NCBI GenBank assembly: GCA_024720975.1
Contig: JANJXX010000001.1
Coordinates: 346,811 to 409,838 of the forward strand
Direction: 5' to 3'
Length of the DNA: 63,028 bases
Source: Candidatus Panguiarchaeum symbiosum
Lineage (GTDB): Archaea > Asgardarchaeota > Njordarchaeia > Njordarchaeales > Panguiarchaeaceae
Shown here: in pieces, positions 26,289-35,681 of the stretch
How positions within the stretch are numbered: position 1 is the first letter of the stretch
How the letters are laid out: each line of letters begins with the position of its first letter
Position numbers and translations under genes: made by a program
The notes under the pieces: generated by a model
Database searches by the model: none
Told to the model about the DNA's origin: nothing
Seen by the model: only the letters and a program-made list of their open reading frames with translations

Positions 26289-27269
26289 TTGAGGTACATA
26301 CTAGGGATAGAATCAACATCACATACCTTTGGAATAGGTCTAGTTGGACTTGACACCGGTGAAATCATTGATATATCAAGCACGTATACTCCTAAAGTAG
26401 GCGGAATACATCCTAGAGAAGCAGTTGAACATCACACAAAAGTCGCTCCACAACTACTTCAGAAAGCAATGGAGTACCTAAAACGAAGAGGAGGAAGGTT
26501 AGTAGCAATTGGTTTTTCAAGGGGACCTGGACTTGGTCCATGTCTACGTTTAGGAGCTACTTTAGCAAGAGCTCTCGCAGCACAGCTCTCTCTTAAGCTG
26601 TATGGTATACATCATGCGATAGCACATATTGAAATTGCGAAAAAAATAACGAATTCAAATGATCCACTCGTTGTTCTAGTATCAGGAGGACATACAACCA
26701 TAGCGTCTAAGGAAGGAAGTAGATACAGAGTTTGGGGTGAGACTCTAGACATATCCCTCGGAAATCTGATAGATATGTTCATGAGAGCTGCTGGATATCC
26801 ATCACCCGCCGGACCCCTGTGCGAGAAATTTGCGGCGGAGACGCAGGAGTACGTCGAGATTCCATATGTTGTAAAAGGAACTGACCTTTCCTTCTCGGGA
26901 ATGCTATCAGCATTGAAAGCGAAATTAAATGAGGGTCTTGATGTAAGGATCCTCTGTAAAAGTCTTCAGGAAACCGCCTTTGCCATGTTGTGCGAGGTCG
27001 TCGAACGCGCGCTAGCTCACTCAGAAAAAGCTGAAATACTCCTATGCGGTGGGGTAGCAAATAACAAGAGGCTCCAAGAAATGCTCAGCTTAGTAGCAAA
27101 AGAGTGGAATGCAAAATTTGCAGTCTCGCCGCGCTGGAATAGTGACAATGGGTGTATGATTGCCTACACTACTATGTTGTATTACTTAAATGGTGCCAAG
27201 CCGTTAGAAATAGAAGAAAGCTACGTTCTACCACTCTGGCGAATGGACAGTGTAGATTTGCCCTACTAG
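26289..27269 (+). CDS. kae1: KEOPS subunit Kae1, tRNA threonylcarbamoyladenosine synthase
   Basis: Catalytic KEOPS subunit that adds threonylcarbamoyl to A37 of ANN-decoding tRNAs. The ASKHA fold is clear: LGIESTSHTFGIG at the N-terminus, the metal-binding HHAIAHIE (HxxxH), VLVSGGHTTI, and LCGGVANNKRLQEM. Length 326 is usual. TTG start, with AGGT at the end of the preceding gene as a possible SD. The kinase partner Bud32 is separate at 41 kb instead of fused or adjacent as in some archaea. Confidence 0.95.
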   Translation: MRYILGIESTSHTFGIGLVGLDTGEIIDISSTYTPKVGGIHPREAVEHHTKVAPQLLQKAMEYLKRRGGRLVAIGFSRGPGLGPCLRLGATLARALAAQLSLKLYGIHHAIAHIEIAKKITNSNDPLVVLVSGGHTTIASKEGSRYRVWGETLDISLGNLIDMFMRAAGYPSPAGPLCEKFAAETQEYVEIPYVVKGTDLSFSGMLSALKAKLNEGLDVRILCKSLQETAFAMLCEVVERALAHSEKAEILLCGGVANNKRLQEMLSLVAKEWNAKFAVSPRWNSDNGCMIAYTTMLYYLNGAKPLEIEESYVLPLWRMDSVDLPY

Positions 27270-27399
27270 AGTTATACAGAGCTCGTTTAGGCTTGTTTAA
27301 TGACAATTTATGCCTCACTTTTACTATCATACGACTGTTTTAATAATCCCGAATAGTGAGTATTCATCTCGAAAGTTCATGATATGGTGTTTTTGACAT

Positions 27400-27603
27400 A
27401 TGCCGAAGGAGATAACTGATGTAAGCAAGATTGACGATATCCTCAAACAGACCTCGGAGATTAGAATTAAACGCCGCGAGGATTCTGTGAAGGTCAAGTT
27501 TAGAACTAAGAGGTACTTATACACAATAAAGCTTTCACCAAAAGAATTCGAAGCCATTTATCCTAAGCTACGTGAATTAGGAATAAAGATCGTCGAATTT
27601 TAA
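27400..27603 (+). CDS. rpl38e: Large-subunit ribosomal protein L38e
   Basis: A 67-residue eukaryotic-type ribosomal protein known in archaea mainly from TACK/Asgard lineages. It matches the family from end to end: MPKEITDVSKIDDIL, then IKRREDSVKVKFRTKRYLYT and IKLSPKEFE. The ATG lies downstream of GGTG. A TATA-like TTTTAATAA near 27339-27347 may serve it. ahcY follows after 32 bases. Confidence 0.9.
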   Translation: MPKEITDVSKIDDILKQTSEIRIKRREDSVKVKFRTKRYLYTIKLSPKEFEAIYPKLRELGIKIVEF

Positions 27604-27635
27604 ATCCTGCCATAATTAGCGGAGGTAATCTGCCT

Positions 27636-28886
27636 ATGACAAAGCATAAAATAAAAAGCATTGACCTGGCTGAGGATGGACAAAAGCGTATATTGTGGGC
27701 ACAGAGCTTAATGCCAACATTAAAGCTTATAGGAGAGGATTTTTCTAAAACAAAACCTTTGAAGGGATTGAAAATAGGGGCATGTCTACATGTAACAAAA
27801 GAAACCGCAAACTTAATGATAGCTCTCAAAAACGCTGGTGCAGAAGTTTTCTTATGCGGGTCAAATCCACTCTCGACACAAGATGACGTAGCTGCAGCCC
27901 TTGTAAAGTACCACGAAGTTAGCGTATTCGCATGGCGCGGTGAGACTGAAGATGAATACAAAGAGATGTTAAGAAGAGTAATTGAAAGCGAACCGAATAT
28001 AGTCATAGATGATGGCGGAGATTTAATCGTTATGCTTCACGAGGAATATAAAGACTTAGCTAAGGATATTCTGGGAGGTGCTGAGGAGACAACTACAGGG
28101 GTTTTAAGGGAAAAATCTTTGGAGCGTGATAGGAGACTTTTGTTCCCAGTTATTGCCACCAATGATGCCACCATAAAGAGACTGGTAGATAACAAATTTG
28201 GCACTGGACAATCCACAATTGATGGTATATTGCGAGCTACATCTATTCTCCTAGCTGGAAAAACTGCTGTCGTCGCTGGATACGGTTACGTAGGGCGAGG
28301 AATAGCCCAGAGATTAAGGGGTCTAGGAGCTAGAGTTATTATAACTGAAGTTGATCCTATAAAGGCCCTAGAGGCACACTATGATGGCTTTCAAGTCATG
28401 CCAATGGATGAGGCAGCTGAACTCGGTGATATATTCATAACAGCAACAGGGAATATTGATATAATACGCAAAGAGCACCTGTTAAAGATGAAGAACGGAG
28501 CAATACTATGCAATGCTGGCCACTTCGACGTCGAGATAAATCTTAAAGACTTAAGAGAGATCTCCACTGGAACAGAAAAAATCAATTACTGCGTAGAAAA
28601 GTATAGTTTAGAGAATGGACGGTATGTTTACTTACTGGGATGCGGAAGACTTGTCAATCTTGTCTGCGGCGAGGGGCATCCTCCTGAAGTCATGGACATA
28701 AGTTTCTCACTACAAGCGCTAGTAGCGAGGTATATTGCAAATAATTACGACAAACTTGAGAAAAGAATATACCAGGTCCCATATGAGATTGAGGAAGAAG
28801 TTGCTATGTATAAATTAAAAGCCTTAGGAATAAAGCTTGATGAATTAACACCCAGGCAGAGGGAATACTTAAAGAGCTGGAAGTAA
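27636..28886 (+). CDS. ahcY: Adenosylhomocysteinase
   Basis: Splits S-adenosylhomocysteine into adenosine and homocysteine, removing the inhibitory product of methyltransferases. Motifs are DDGGDLI, ATNDATIKRLVDNKFGTGQS, the NAD-binding VVAGYGYVGRGIAQR, and CNAGHFDVEI. The C-terminus ends LTPRQREYLKSWK, the short archaeal form without the eukaryotic KPDHYRY tail. Length 416. A strong SD, GGAGGTAAT, precedes the ATG. Confidence 0.96.
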   Translation: MTKHKIKSIDLAEDGQKRILWAQSLMPTLKLIGEDFSKTKPLKGLKIGACLHVTKETANLMIALKNAGAEVFLCGSNPLSTQDDVAAALVKYHEVSVFAWRGETEDEYKEMLRRVIESEPNIVIDDGGDLIVMLHEEYKDLAKDILGGAEETTTGVLREKSLERDRRLLFPVIATNDATIKRLVDNKFGTGQSTIDGILRATSILLAGKTAVVAGYGYVGRGIAQRLRGLGARVIITEVDPIKALEAHYDGFQVMPMDEAAELGDIFITATGNIDIIRKEHLLKMKNGAILCNAGHFDVEINLKDLREISTGTEKINYCVEKYSLENGRYVYLLGCGRLVNLVCGEGHPPEVMDISFSLQALVARYIANNYDKLEKRIYQVPYEIEEEVAMYKLKALGIKLDELTPRQREYLKSWK

Positions 28887-28944
28887 GTTTTTAAATGAAA
28901 AAACGTAAAGGATTAGGAAGAGAACTGAATGATGGTGATGCTAA

Positions 28945-29319
28945 ATGTCATACGTAGACTGGCAGGCACCTGAACCCCTAATGGAGGAAGCTACCGAATT
29001 TGTTAGAAAGGCTAGAGAGGCAGGGGGACTCATCAAAAAGGGAATTAATGAGACTACTAAAGCCATCGAGAGAGAACAAGCTAAACTTGTCCTGATAGCA
29101 TCTGATGTTAATCCTCCTGAGATAGTAATGCACTTACCACCACTGTGCAAAGAGAAGAACATTCCATACATTTTCGTTAAATCAAAAGAGGCGCTAGGAG
29201 CAGCTGCTGGTATCAAACGCCCAGCGAGTAGTGTAGCCATTGTCGATCCGGGGAAATTAGCCAGGGAACTTGAATCTCTAATACGAAAGATAAATGAAGC
29301 CCGATTAGGAAAACGCTAG
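28945..29319 (+). CDS. rpl7ae: Ribosomal protein L7Ae, kink-turn binding
   Basis: Binds kink-turns in 23S rRNA and in C/D and H/ACA guide RNAs. The family core is evident: [32 protein letters not shown], given in outline, then [16 protein letters not shown]. Length 124. The ATG has GGTGAT 4-5 bases upstream. First gene of the rpl7ae-rps28e-rpl24e cluster. Confidence 0.96.
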   Translation: MSYVDWQAPEPLMEEATEFVRKAREAGGLIKKGINETTKAIEREQAKLVLIASDVNPPEIVMHLPPLCKEKNIPYIFVKSKEALGAAAGIKRPASSVAIVDPGKLARELESLIRKINEARLGKR

Positions 29320-29329
29320 GTGCTCTCAC

Positions 29330-29632
29330 TTGTCTTCAATTGAAGAGAGGAAGCGAATAGAAGAAGCCGAAGCTTTGCTAGAAAGCCGCAGTCCGGAAGA
29401 AATGGAAAACATAGTAAAGACCATAGGAATGCCTTGCATTGTTGAGTGGATAGACCCCGATCGCTACGGACGCGCAGGCGAAATTATACGAGTCCGATGC
29501 CGACTTATGGCAGGTAAGGACAAGGGAAGAATTATAACTCGAAATGTTAAAGGACCTGTACGCGTAGGAGATATACTAATGTTACGTGAATGGGAAAGAG
29601 AAGTCCCAAAGGTAAAAGCGCGCTCCCGCTAG
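29330..29632 (+). CDS. rps28e: Small-subunit ribosomal protein S28e with N-terminal extension
   Basis: Lies near the mRNA exit of the small subunit. The S28e core begins near residue 32 (GMPCIVEWIDPDRYGRAGEI) and ends in the typical GRIITRNVKGPVRVGDILML. An extra acidic helical segment of about 30 residues (EERKRIEEAEALLESRSPEE) precedes it; standard S28e is about 70 residues while this one is 100. The TTG start has AGGTG upstream, overlapping the end of rpl7ae, so the extension seems genuinely translated. Confidence 0.92.
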   Translation: MSSIEERKRIEEAEALLESRSPEEMENIVKTIGMPCIVEWIDPDRYGRAGEIIRVRCRLMAGKDKGRIITRNVKGPVRVGDILMLREWEREVPKVKARSR

Positions 29633-29672
29633 CGGAGGATCTACTATCTATCAGTAAGCAGTAGATACTTGG

Positions 29673-29894
29673 GTGTCTAAGCTGACCAAATGCGATTTTT
29701 GTGGCAGACAGATAATAAATCCGGCAACATTGTTCATCTACGTCCTTAAAACGGGGCGTGTGTTGCATTTCTGCTCCGGAAAGTGCCGAAAGAATTATCT
29801 ACTTGGTCGCTCACCACGTAAGACTCTATGGACACTTTATCGCAGGGGAGCCAAGCAGACTAAAACTAAGGAAAGCCCAGAAAGAGCTAGATGA
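29673..29894 (+). CDS. rpl24e: Large-subunit ribosomal protein L24e
   Basis: Zinc-binding ribosomal protein near the L3/L14 region. It has KCDFCGRQI and, after VLHFCSGKC, the second cysteine pair, then RKNYLLGRSPRK. The length is 73 residues with a basic C-terminal tail. GTG start at 29673. In many archaea ndk and infB follow; here a convergent PRC-barrel gene overlaps its end instead. Confidence 0.92.
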   Translation: MSKLTKCDFCGRQIINPATLFIYVLKTGRVLHFCSGKCRKNYLLGRSPRKTLWTLYRRGAKQTKTKESPERAR

Positions 29895-30270
29895 GATTGA
29901 ACAGTCGAAGCATATCAAGAGATTTTTGCGATGTTTTTTCAGACCTTCCAGAATTGATTAATAATATCCTAGCGATCAGTGAGACCTCTTGCTGCAGCAG
30001 TTTAATTAAACCTTCTATGTCCTTAGCACTTGTAGAATCATAATAAACAGTCATATCTATTCGGATAAACTCTTTGTTTACATCAACGACAGCATTCATA
30101 GGAACCTTAAGCATGTAGTCCTTTCCCCCGACGATTAAGTATACAGTCTTTGTCCTTAAATCCAAAAACATGCCCAGACAAACGCCTACGAGTGCTGAAT
30201 TTTTGTCAATGACCTCTTTTCCGACAATTTCACCAGGTACGTTATACTCAAATAGCTTAACAGCAGTCAT
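29887..30270 (-). CDS. PRC-barrel domain protein
   Basis: A 127-residue protein whose first 80 residues resemble a PRC-barrel: GEIVGKEVIDKNSALVGVCLG, DLRTKTVYLIVGGKD, VPMNAVVDVNKEFIRI. PRC-barrels bind RNA or protein partners, and related archaeal proteins have been linked with CdvA-like or RimM-like functions. The C-terminal 45 residues are helical. It overlaps the rpl24e end by 8 bases (convergent). Function unknown. Confidence 0.6.
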   Translation of the reverse strand: MTAVKLFEYNVPGEIVGKEVIDKNSALVGVCLGMFLDLRTKTVYLIVGGKDYMLKVPMNAVVDVNKEFIRIDMTVYYDSTSAKDIEGLIKLLQQEVSLIARILLINSGRSEKTSQKSLDMLRLFNLI

Positions 30271-30431
30271 ATAAACTCATCAAGTTTATCAGCGGGTCTC
30301 TCTTTATGAGCTTTATAAATGTAGAAAATATTGTGACAATATCTCACGGTAATGATGATTCTAGGCGTTTCTGAGAGGGCAACTCTATGACGAACTGTAG
30401 CCCATCTGAACACTCTAAGGTGCATTATTAA

Positions 30432-31148
30432 TTGCCAAAAACTCATGCAATGAGAAACACCGAAATAACCGAAATTATGTACAGTGAGGAGCATTGGAAA
30501 CTCTTGCGATCAAAAAGAGATAAAGGCGTAAGCATTCTGACATTTCTATCTCATCATGGTTTAAATCCATTCATATTCGGGAGTGTTGCACGTGGGGATG
30601 TTCATAAGGATTCTGATGTAGAGATTGTTGTTACGAACCATAAAGCGTTGTCTCAAATCGAGCTACTACTTCTAAATAATTTCAACTTGGAGGAAAAAAT
30701 TATAGTTATGGCTACTCCTAGAAGTGCTCCTAAGGTCTATTTTAACATAAACCTTGAGGTAACAGTGGCAGTTCCTGCTGTCCCCCTCAATAAGAGCGAA
30801 TACGAGTTTTATAGCTTTGGAGGAAAAATACAGCTTCCAGAGGCCGCTGATTTTCGCAAAAGAGTCCCAGGAGTTAACAAGAAGCTTTGTTTAGTTTTAC
30901 CAACGCGATATGGACATAAAGAATACTCCATAATCGGCCGCGAGAGTGAAGTTGCAAGAATTTTGGGGATTAGCATACAAACGGTCATCGAGCGAGAAAC
31001 TATGTTGCTAAGAAGAAGACGAGCTGGCAGAGCTGGTGTTTTCTTAAAAGTCTACCTAGAACCATATGAAAGCACAGAGAAAGAGCTGGCAAAGCTTCAG
31101 GACTCTAATCCTGCTGTTAGAAGACTTCTCAGGGAGAGGGGTATTTAA
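30432..31148 (+). CDS. Predicted nucleotidyltransferase (COG1665-like)
   Basis: A 238-residue protein with a minimal nucleotidyltransferase motif: FIFGSVARGDVHKDSDVEIVV, described in outline, carrying GS followed by DxD-type acidic residues (DSDVE). A C-terminal region, GHKEYSIIGRESEVARILGISIQTVIERE, looks like a helix-turn-helix. Similar archaeal proteins are of unknown substrate. The TTG start is supported by AGGTGCAT about 6 bases upstream. It stands alone and is convergent with rnp3. Confidence 0.7.
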   Translation: MPKTHAMRNTEITEIMYSEEHWKLLRSKRDKGVSILTFLSHHGLNPFIFGSVARGDVHKDSDVEIVVTNHKALSQIELLLLNNFNLEEKIIVMATPRSAPKVYFNINLEVTVAVPAVPLNKSEYEFYSFGGKIQLPEAADFRKRVPGVNKKLCLVLPTRYGHKEYSIIGRESEVARILGISIQTVIERETMLLRRRRAGRAGVFLKVYLEPYESTEKELAKLQDSNPAVRRLLRERGI

Positions 31149-31188
31149 AAATTCAGTGCGTGCTTGAAAGCTTAATTATGTTCAGGAT

Positions 31189-31923
31189 CTATATGTTCAA
31201 GCGATTGCCTGAATGACCACCTTCCCTTGATACAACGACTTCTAGTGGAGTCAAAATAAGCTCCTTAGGAGTTTCCTTGAAGATTTTCTTTAGTATGTAG
31301 TCTCTAAAACCAAGCAGTTCTAAACAGTCTCTCAGAAATCTTGGACTTATCATTTCATATATAGATGATGCCCTGGAGCCTACCAACAATCTTAATCTTT
31401 TACTGTTAAGGAGCTTGTTGTTTCTACGAATGAGTTTAACATAACCCGCTCTTGTGCGAGAATCGGCGACTATAAAATCTCGAAACTGCAACTCTATAAA
31501 TTTGTAGTACTGTGAGAAAATATGCAGTGTTCTTGGATTTATCAACTCAGGTAAGGTCTCGAGACGTACACTTATCACAGAAACCTGTGGAATCTTAAGC
31601 CCCTCAATAAATTCTCGATTACTCCTAGCCTGGAGGAATATTATTTTACGACCGAAGGCCTCACTTAGTGTACTTTTGCTGCGTGAATCTATCGTTATTA
31701 TGGGTATTAATTTGGGGCTATTTTCAATTTGAATTTCACTGATGTCTACATCTAGGTTTGAGGTCTCAACCAATAGGTACTTGAGGCCCATGTGTTTACC
31801 TAGGAGCACCATCTGCTTTAAGCTTTCTAGATCTTTCGGGTTAATTACATCGATCAATGCTCCTGGCACCATCTGATCAATCTTTGGTATAGATTGTGAG
31901 TATGTCGCCATCTTGAAGTTCAT
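31189..31923 (-). CDS. rnp3: RNase P protein subunit Rpp30
   Basis: Protein component of RNase P, which trims the 5' leader of pre-tRNAs. The TIM-barrel/PHP-like fold is suggested by LLVETSNLDVDI, KIIFLQARSN, FIELQFRDFIVADSRTRAG and the signature-like LLVGSRASSIYEMISPRFLRD near the end. About 244 residues if ATG 31923 is used; that start overlaps the upstream GTPase gene by 47 bases, and ATG at 31872 is a possible shorter start. The sequence is rather divergent. Confidence 0.8.
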   Translation of the reverse strand: MNFKMATYSQSIPKIDQMVPGALIDVINPKDLESLKQMVLLGKHMGLKYLLVETSNLDVDISEIQIENSPKLIPIITIDSRSKSTLSEAFGRKIIFLQARSNREFIEGLKIPQVSVISVRLETLPELINPRTLHIFSQYYKFIELQFRDFIVADSRTRAGYVKLIRRNNKLLNSKRLRLLVGSRASSIYEMISPRFLRDCLELLGFRDYILKKIFKETPKELILTPLEVVVSREGGHSGNRLNI

Positions 31924-33046
31924 AGTCTAAACCCACAATTTTGTGCTTAATTGGAGATCCTTCGCGCTCAATTACAGCATATCGAAACTTCTCAACAAAA
32001 CTGTTGTGAATTTTTTCGCATGCATCCCTAACAGTTGCCGGCCTTCTGAGAACTAGCGCTCTATCTCTATTGACCTTACCTCCTTTTTTAGTCCATACGC
32101 GCAGTAGATTCATCTCCTCGAATATTGTTCTTCCAAGTAAATCAACATAATTATCGCGATACACACTGAATGGAATTATTGATAACACTCTGCTTACTTC
32201 CGATAACTTCCCCTTCACATGTTCTAAGATCTTATTTTCGTCGTCAGCAGCATCGACCTTATTCAATATAATTACCCCTTTCTTGAATGCGATCTTTGGG
32301 TTAAGAGCAAGGTATAAGTCAAACTCGGACACGTGGTCTTTAAACTCTACTATGCAATTTACTAGACGGTAACTCGCGAGGATTTCCTTCAGTTCCTCAA
32401 TAGAAAACGGAGAAAACTCATGTCCAATTATTGTGATACCTCCCCTAGAAAGTTTCTTAACCTCAATTGGTGGTTTAGGTCGAAGAGTGATGTTCGCATC
32501 CTGCATTGCCGAGATCAATGTCGAAAGTTGCCAGTCTATGTCCTGCGTTACGTCAATTACGAGCCCTACGAGGTCTGAATTATAGGCAATCCCCATTATC
32601 GCTCTTCCATTGGGTGTCTTATCGATATCATCACTTAGTATTGGGGGTGTATCGACGATATGAAATTCACAACCTTCCCACTTGAAGATCCCATCTTGGG
32701 GAATTTGCGTTGGCCTACCTATAGCATATTTCGATCCCGTAAGCCTATTCACAATACTAGTTTTACCAACGTAAGGTGTTCCTAAAAGGACTACCTGACC
32801 ATCCCCTTTTTTACGGAGCGAGAATAATGTGCTCGTTCTGCTTTTCCTAGCCTCGGCTTCCTTCGCTAGCTCTGCACGCAACTTTGCAAGCTTCAGTTTT
32901 AGATCTTTCAAAAGCTTCTCTGTTCCCTTATGTTTAGGAATACAGCCTATTAGATCCTCTAGCGCAACTATTTTCTCTTTTGTCGTTTGCGCCTCTTCGT
33001 ATTTCTTATAGTATTCAGCACATCTAGGCGGAACGTTCGTTACCAT
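31877..33046 (-). CDS. DRG-like OBG-family GTPase with TGS domain
   Basis: Archaeal/eukaryotic developmentally regulated GTP-binding protein family, linked to translation. After a helical N-terminus come G1 LLGTPYVGKTSIVN, G3 VDTPP (Pro for the usual Gly), and G4 LNKVD. The C-terminal about 70 residues form a TGS domain (VLRRPATVRDACEKIHNSFV, LQDGDILTIYTKD). Length 389. The DTPP variant of DTPG is unusual. It overlaps rnp3 and probably shares its transcript. Confidence 0.88.
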   Translation of the reverse strand: MVTNVPPRCAEYYKKYEEAQTTKEKIVALEDLIGCIPKHKGTEKLLKDLKLKLAKLRAELAKEAEARKSRTSTLFSLRKKGDGQVVLLGTPYVGKTSIVNRLTGSKYAIGRPTQIPQDGIFKWEGCEFHIVDTPPILSDDIDKTPNGRAIMGIAYNSDLVGLVIDVTQDIDWQLSTLISAMQDANITLRPKPPIEVKKLSRGGITIIGHEFSPFSIEELKEILASYRLVNCIVEFKDHVSEFDLYLALNPKIAFKKGVIILNKVDAADDENKILEHVKGKLSEVSRVLSIIPFSVYRDNYVDLLGRTIFEEMNLLRVWTKKGGKVNRDRALVLRRPATVRDACEKIHNSFVEKFRYAVIEREGSPIKHKIVGLDYELQDGDILTIYTKD

Positions 33047-33211
33047 AGCGAAGTTAACCCGGACAGCTTAATTTTGTACATGATCAAAGGCGATATGTGT
33101 CAAAGACATAATTAAAGTACAATAACAACAGATTAAATTCGATTTTGCTTTTCAGATTAGATCTATACTAATAACGCACAAATAGGGCTTTGTAAGAATT
33201 GGTGAATTTTT

Positions 33212-35158
33212 ATGAGGCGGTTTGTAAAACTAAGCACAACAATGATATTAATCTGCTTAATTCTAGCAATTCCGACGATGTCCATGTTAACCCTAGCTAC
33301 TCCGCCTGACATTGTCGTTCACATTAGAAGTCCGGACAGCACACCTGATTACGCACCTGAAATAATACTACCCCAGAATCAAACAGAAATCTGGCTTAAT
33401 CGAACCGTCAGAATTTCTGAGTTTCTATTCATCAGAGTTATTGATGAGTTTAATATTAGCAATACTAAGGATCGACCGTTTACTGCAATCGTTGTATACT
33501 ATCCAGTAAAATTCTGGGAGGACATGATATCAATTACTGTACTGGGTGCCTATAGAAATGACAGTTTCAGATCTTTAGAGTATGCGCTTTACTATAGGTC
33601 AAAAGAATACGTCGGTGTGCTGGTAAAGTTCTATACGTTACTGGATAAGTATTCTCTGATACTTCAAAACACATTCAAAGTCAGAGTAATTTTCGAACTC
33701 AGAGAGGGCCTGTTCGAAATCAAACCATACGGAACTAAGCTAGGCATATACCTAAACATGACCCCAACACCATTTGTTCCCTATCCAATAAAAAGTCTAG
33801 TAGTCAGCTTTATATCACCAGAAGACACTACGCTTGAGTTCGATTACGTTAAACCAACTTCCGGCAAGACGCTTTTTGGCGGTAACAACTTCAGGTATTC
33901 TAAAGAAAATCTTCCTCCGATGGATCCCTCACTAAATCTAACAAAGCAATTAAGTAGGTACGGCTTTGAGAGTGAGGTATGTGCCCTTTGGTCCACTACT
34001 AAGGCAATACCTGTCGTTAGGCATGCGAATCGCTCTGTATTTGTAACTAGATCTTACCAGGTTTACATTGTTGATAATTTAGTCGTATCCTGCTATTCTC
34101 TTGAAGCACCCGCAGAAAATCCGGAGGAGTCAAAATGGAAACTTTCAAGCATAAGAGTTGGGTTGGCTGCAAATGTTTCTCAGATCATAGAGGTCAAAGA
34201 TAACACAAGGAAACTAAGCTATGCGAAGGACCTAGATAAAGACCTACCAGAGTCCATTTACGTGCTAAGAGTGGACTTTCCAACACCTATTGTCGCTGGA
34301 GAAAGCAGGAATATTTACATAAAGTACCTCATAAAGCTAGATAAAAAGTTCATAAGCGGTGATAAATTTAATTTGAAGTTGCCAATAGCACCCCTTTTGA
34401 ACACTTCGCTATATACACTTAAATTGTCGATAAAGACATCAGCTCCTACAATTATTAACTTGCCTAAGGGTTATATTGCAAGATACTATAGCAGCGGTAT
34501 GGAGAACCTCTTCATTTCACAATTCAAGCAAGTAGTTCTTGCATTCGAAAGATTGAATCCCAAAGACATCGACTATGCACTGCTGACTATAGGCTATGAC
34601 TGGAAGATATTCTTGAGCTCATACTTTATACTTCTAATCTATGTGCTTATAGCCTCGATAGCTACAGTCGAGATCTCGTGCAGTATTCATAGGCTGGCTC
34701 GTAAACCAGTTAAACCCAAGGAGGTCAAGAAAATTGCGGACTTAGAAAAGTTTATCACGAACTATGAAACAATAATAGCAACTGATAAGGACTTATGGGC
34801 TGCAGCCTATGAGAATTTGCTGCTTAGAAGACCAGTAATGACGTTCATTAGCGATTATTCTAAGAAGATTATCAAACTTGGCGAAAAAATAGACTTGATG
34901 TTCATTACAATGAAGGGATTAAAATCTATTGCTGAGCTCTATGATTACCTAATCGAGTTGGAGAAAGTTGAAGAAAGATTAAGCATCTACAAACAAAGAC
35001 TCATAGAGTCTGCGGAGCGATATACGCGGGGTGAACTTCCCGATGCTGTATACACAACTAGAGTTGAAGCGATTCTACTAAACCTAAAAGACGATCTCAA
35101 TAGAAGAGAAATGTTAATCGCGAAGATACGTGACTGGTATTTGTCCTTAACAACGTAA
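33212..35158 (+). CDS. Probable ribophorin I homologue (oligosaccharyltransferase subunit)
   Basis: A 648-residue type I membrane protein. It has a signal peptide (residues 1-30, with a hydrophobic core MILICLILAIPTM), a long extracytoplasmic beta-rich part with at least nine N-x-S/T sequons, one membrane helix (about 466-490) and a 155-residue cytoplasmic coiled-coil tail. Size, layout and local similarity fit ribophorin I: PFVPYPIK (about 187-194) parallels FYSPYPTK, LFGGNNFRYSKENLPP parallels the LLDYGPF region, and the tail segment AERYTRGELPDAVY parallels AERLVAGKLKKDTY. Ribophorin I homologues have been reported in Asgard archaea. SD GGTGA precedes the ATG. A generic surface protein remains the alternative. 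Confidence 0.6.
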   Translation: MRRFVKLSTTMILICLILAIPTMSMLTLATPPDIVVHIRSPDSTPDYAPEIILPQNQTEIWLNRTVRISEFLFIRVIDEFNISNTKDRPFTAIVVYYPVKFWEDMISITVLGAYRNDSFRSLEYALYYRSKEYVGVLVKFYTLLDKYSLILQNTFKVRVIFELREGLFEIKPYGTKLGIYLNMTPTPFVPYPIKSLVVSFISPEDTTLEFDYVKPTSGKTLFGGNNFRYSKENLPPMDPSLNLTKQLSRYGFESEVCALWSTTKAIPVVRHANRSVFVTRSYQVYIVDNLVVSCYSLEAPAENPEESKWKLSSIRVGLAANVSQIIEVKDNTRKLSYAKDLDKDLPESIYVLRVDFPTPIVAGESRNIYIKYLIKLDKKFISGDKFNLKLPIAPLLNTSLYTLKLSIKTSAPTIINLPKGYIARYYSSGMENLFISQFKQVVLAFERLNPKDIDYALLTIGYDWKIFLSSYFILLIYVLIASIATVEISCSIHRLARKPVKPKEVKKIADLEKFITNYETIIATDKDLWAAAYENLLLRRPVMTFISDYSKKIIKLGEKIDLMFITMKGLKSIAELYDYLIELEKVEERLSIYKQRLIESAERYTRGELPDAVYTTRVEAILLNLKDDLNRREMLIAKIRDWYLSLTT

Positions 35159-35237
35159 TTTCTGCGAACCTTTTCACAAAACTTAATTACAATTTTTCCA
35201 GAATTTGGTATAACTTTGCTTATTAATGCCGAATACT

Positions 35238-35681
35238 CTACGTTTTTCTGTGTGTCCTCAGGTAATTTTGTAAACTGACTATTTCCCTTTCTAACTCCTC
35301 TGCTACTTGAATCAAATCTTCTATCGTTTTTGAGATTTTATTCAACGATTCGCGTAGACTATCCTCTCTTTCCCTCAGCGTTGATATGGCATCATCGATG
35401 GTCATGTAAACACACGTATTAGCACCAACGTTAACTAGTATTTTGTCCCCTATTTCTCCTTTTACATAGATAAACACATTAGGCCCCAAAGATATGAATC
35501 CGTTTAGCAGCTTCAAATTTCTGTTTTTTATCTTTTCTAGGGCATCTATCGTTATTAGAAGTTCCTCTAAGTCTCTCCTGTTATTTTCATAGAGCAACCT
35601 ATAGGCCTGTACAGTCTGCTGAATGTTCAAATAACGTGCATATTTTTCGCGAAGGACTTGCTCGATCTGCTCCGAAGCCAT
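35238..35681 (-). CDS. pfdA: Prefoldin alpha subunit
   Basis: Chaperone subunit that, with prefoldin beta, captures unfolded proteins for the thermosome. Two long coiled coils (about residues 5-55 and 95-140) flank a beta segment with GFISLGPNVFIYVKG and VNVGANTCVYM, the prefoldin alpha pattern. Length 147. The ATG follows GAGGAAT. It directly abuts rpl18a, an arrangement common in archaea. Confidence 0.92.
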   Translation of the reverse strand: MASEQIEQVLREKYARYLNIQQTVQAYRLLYENNRRDLEELLITIDALEKIKNRNLKLLNGFISLGPNVFIYVKGEIGDKILVNVGANTCVYMTIDDAISTLREREDSLRESLNKISKTIEDLIQVAEELEREIVSLQNYLRTHRKT

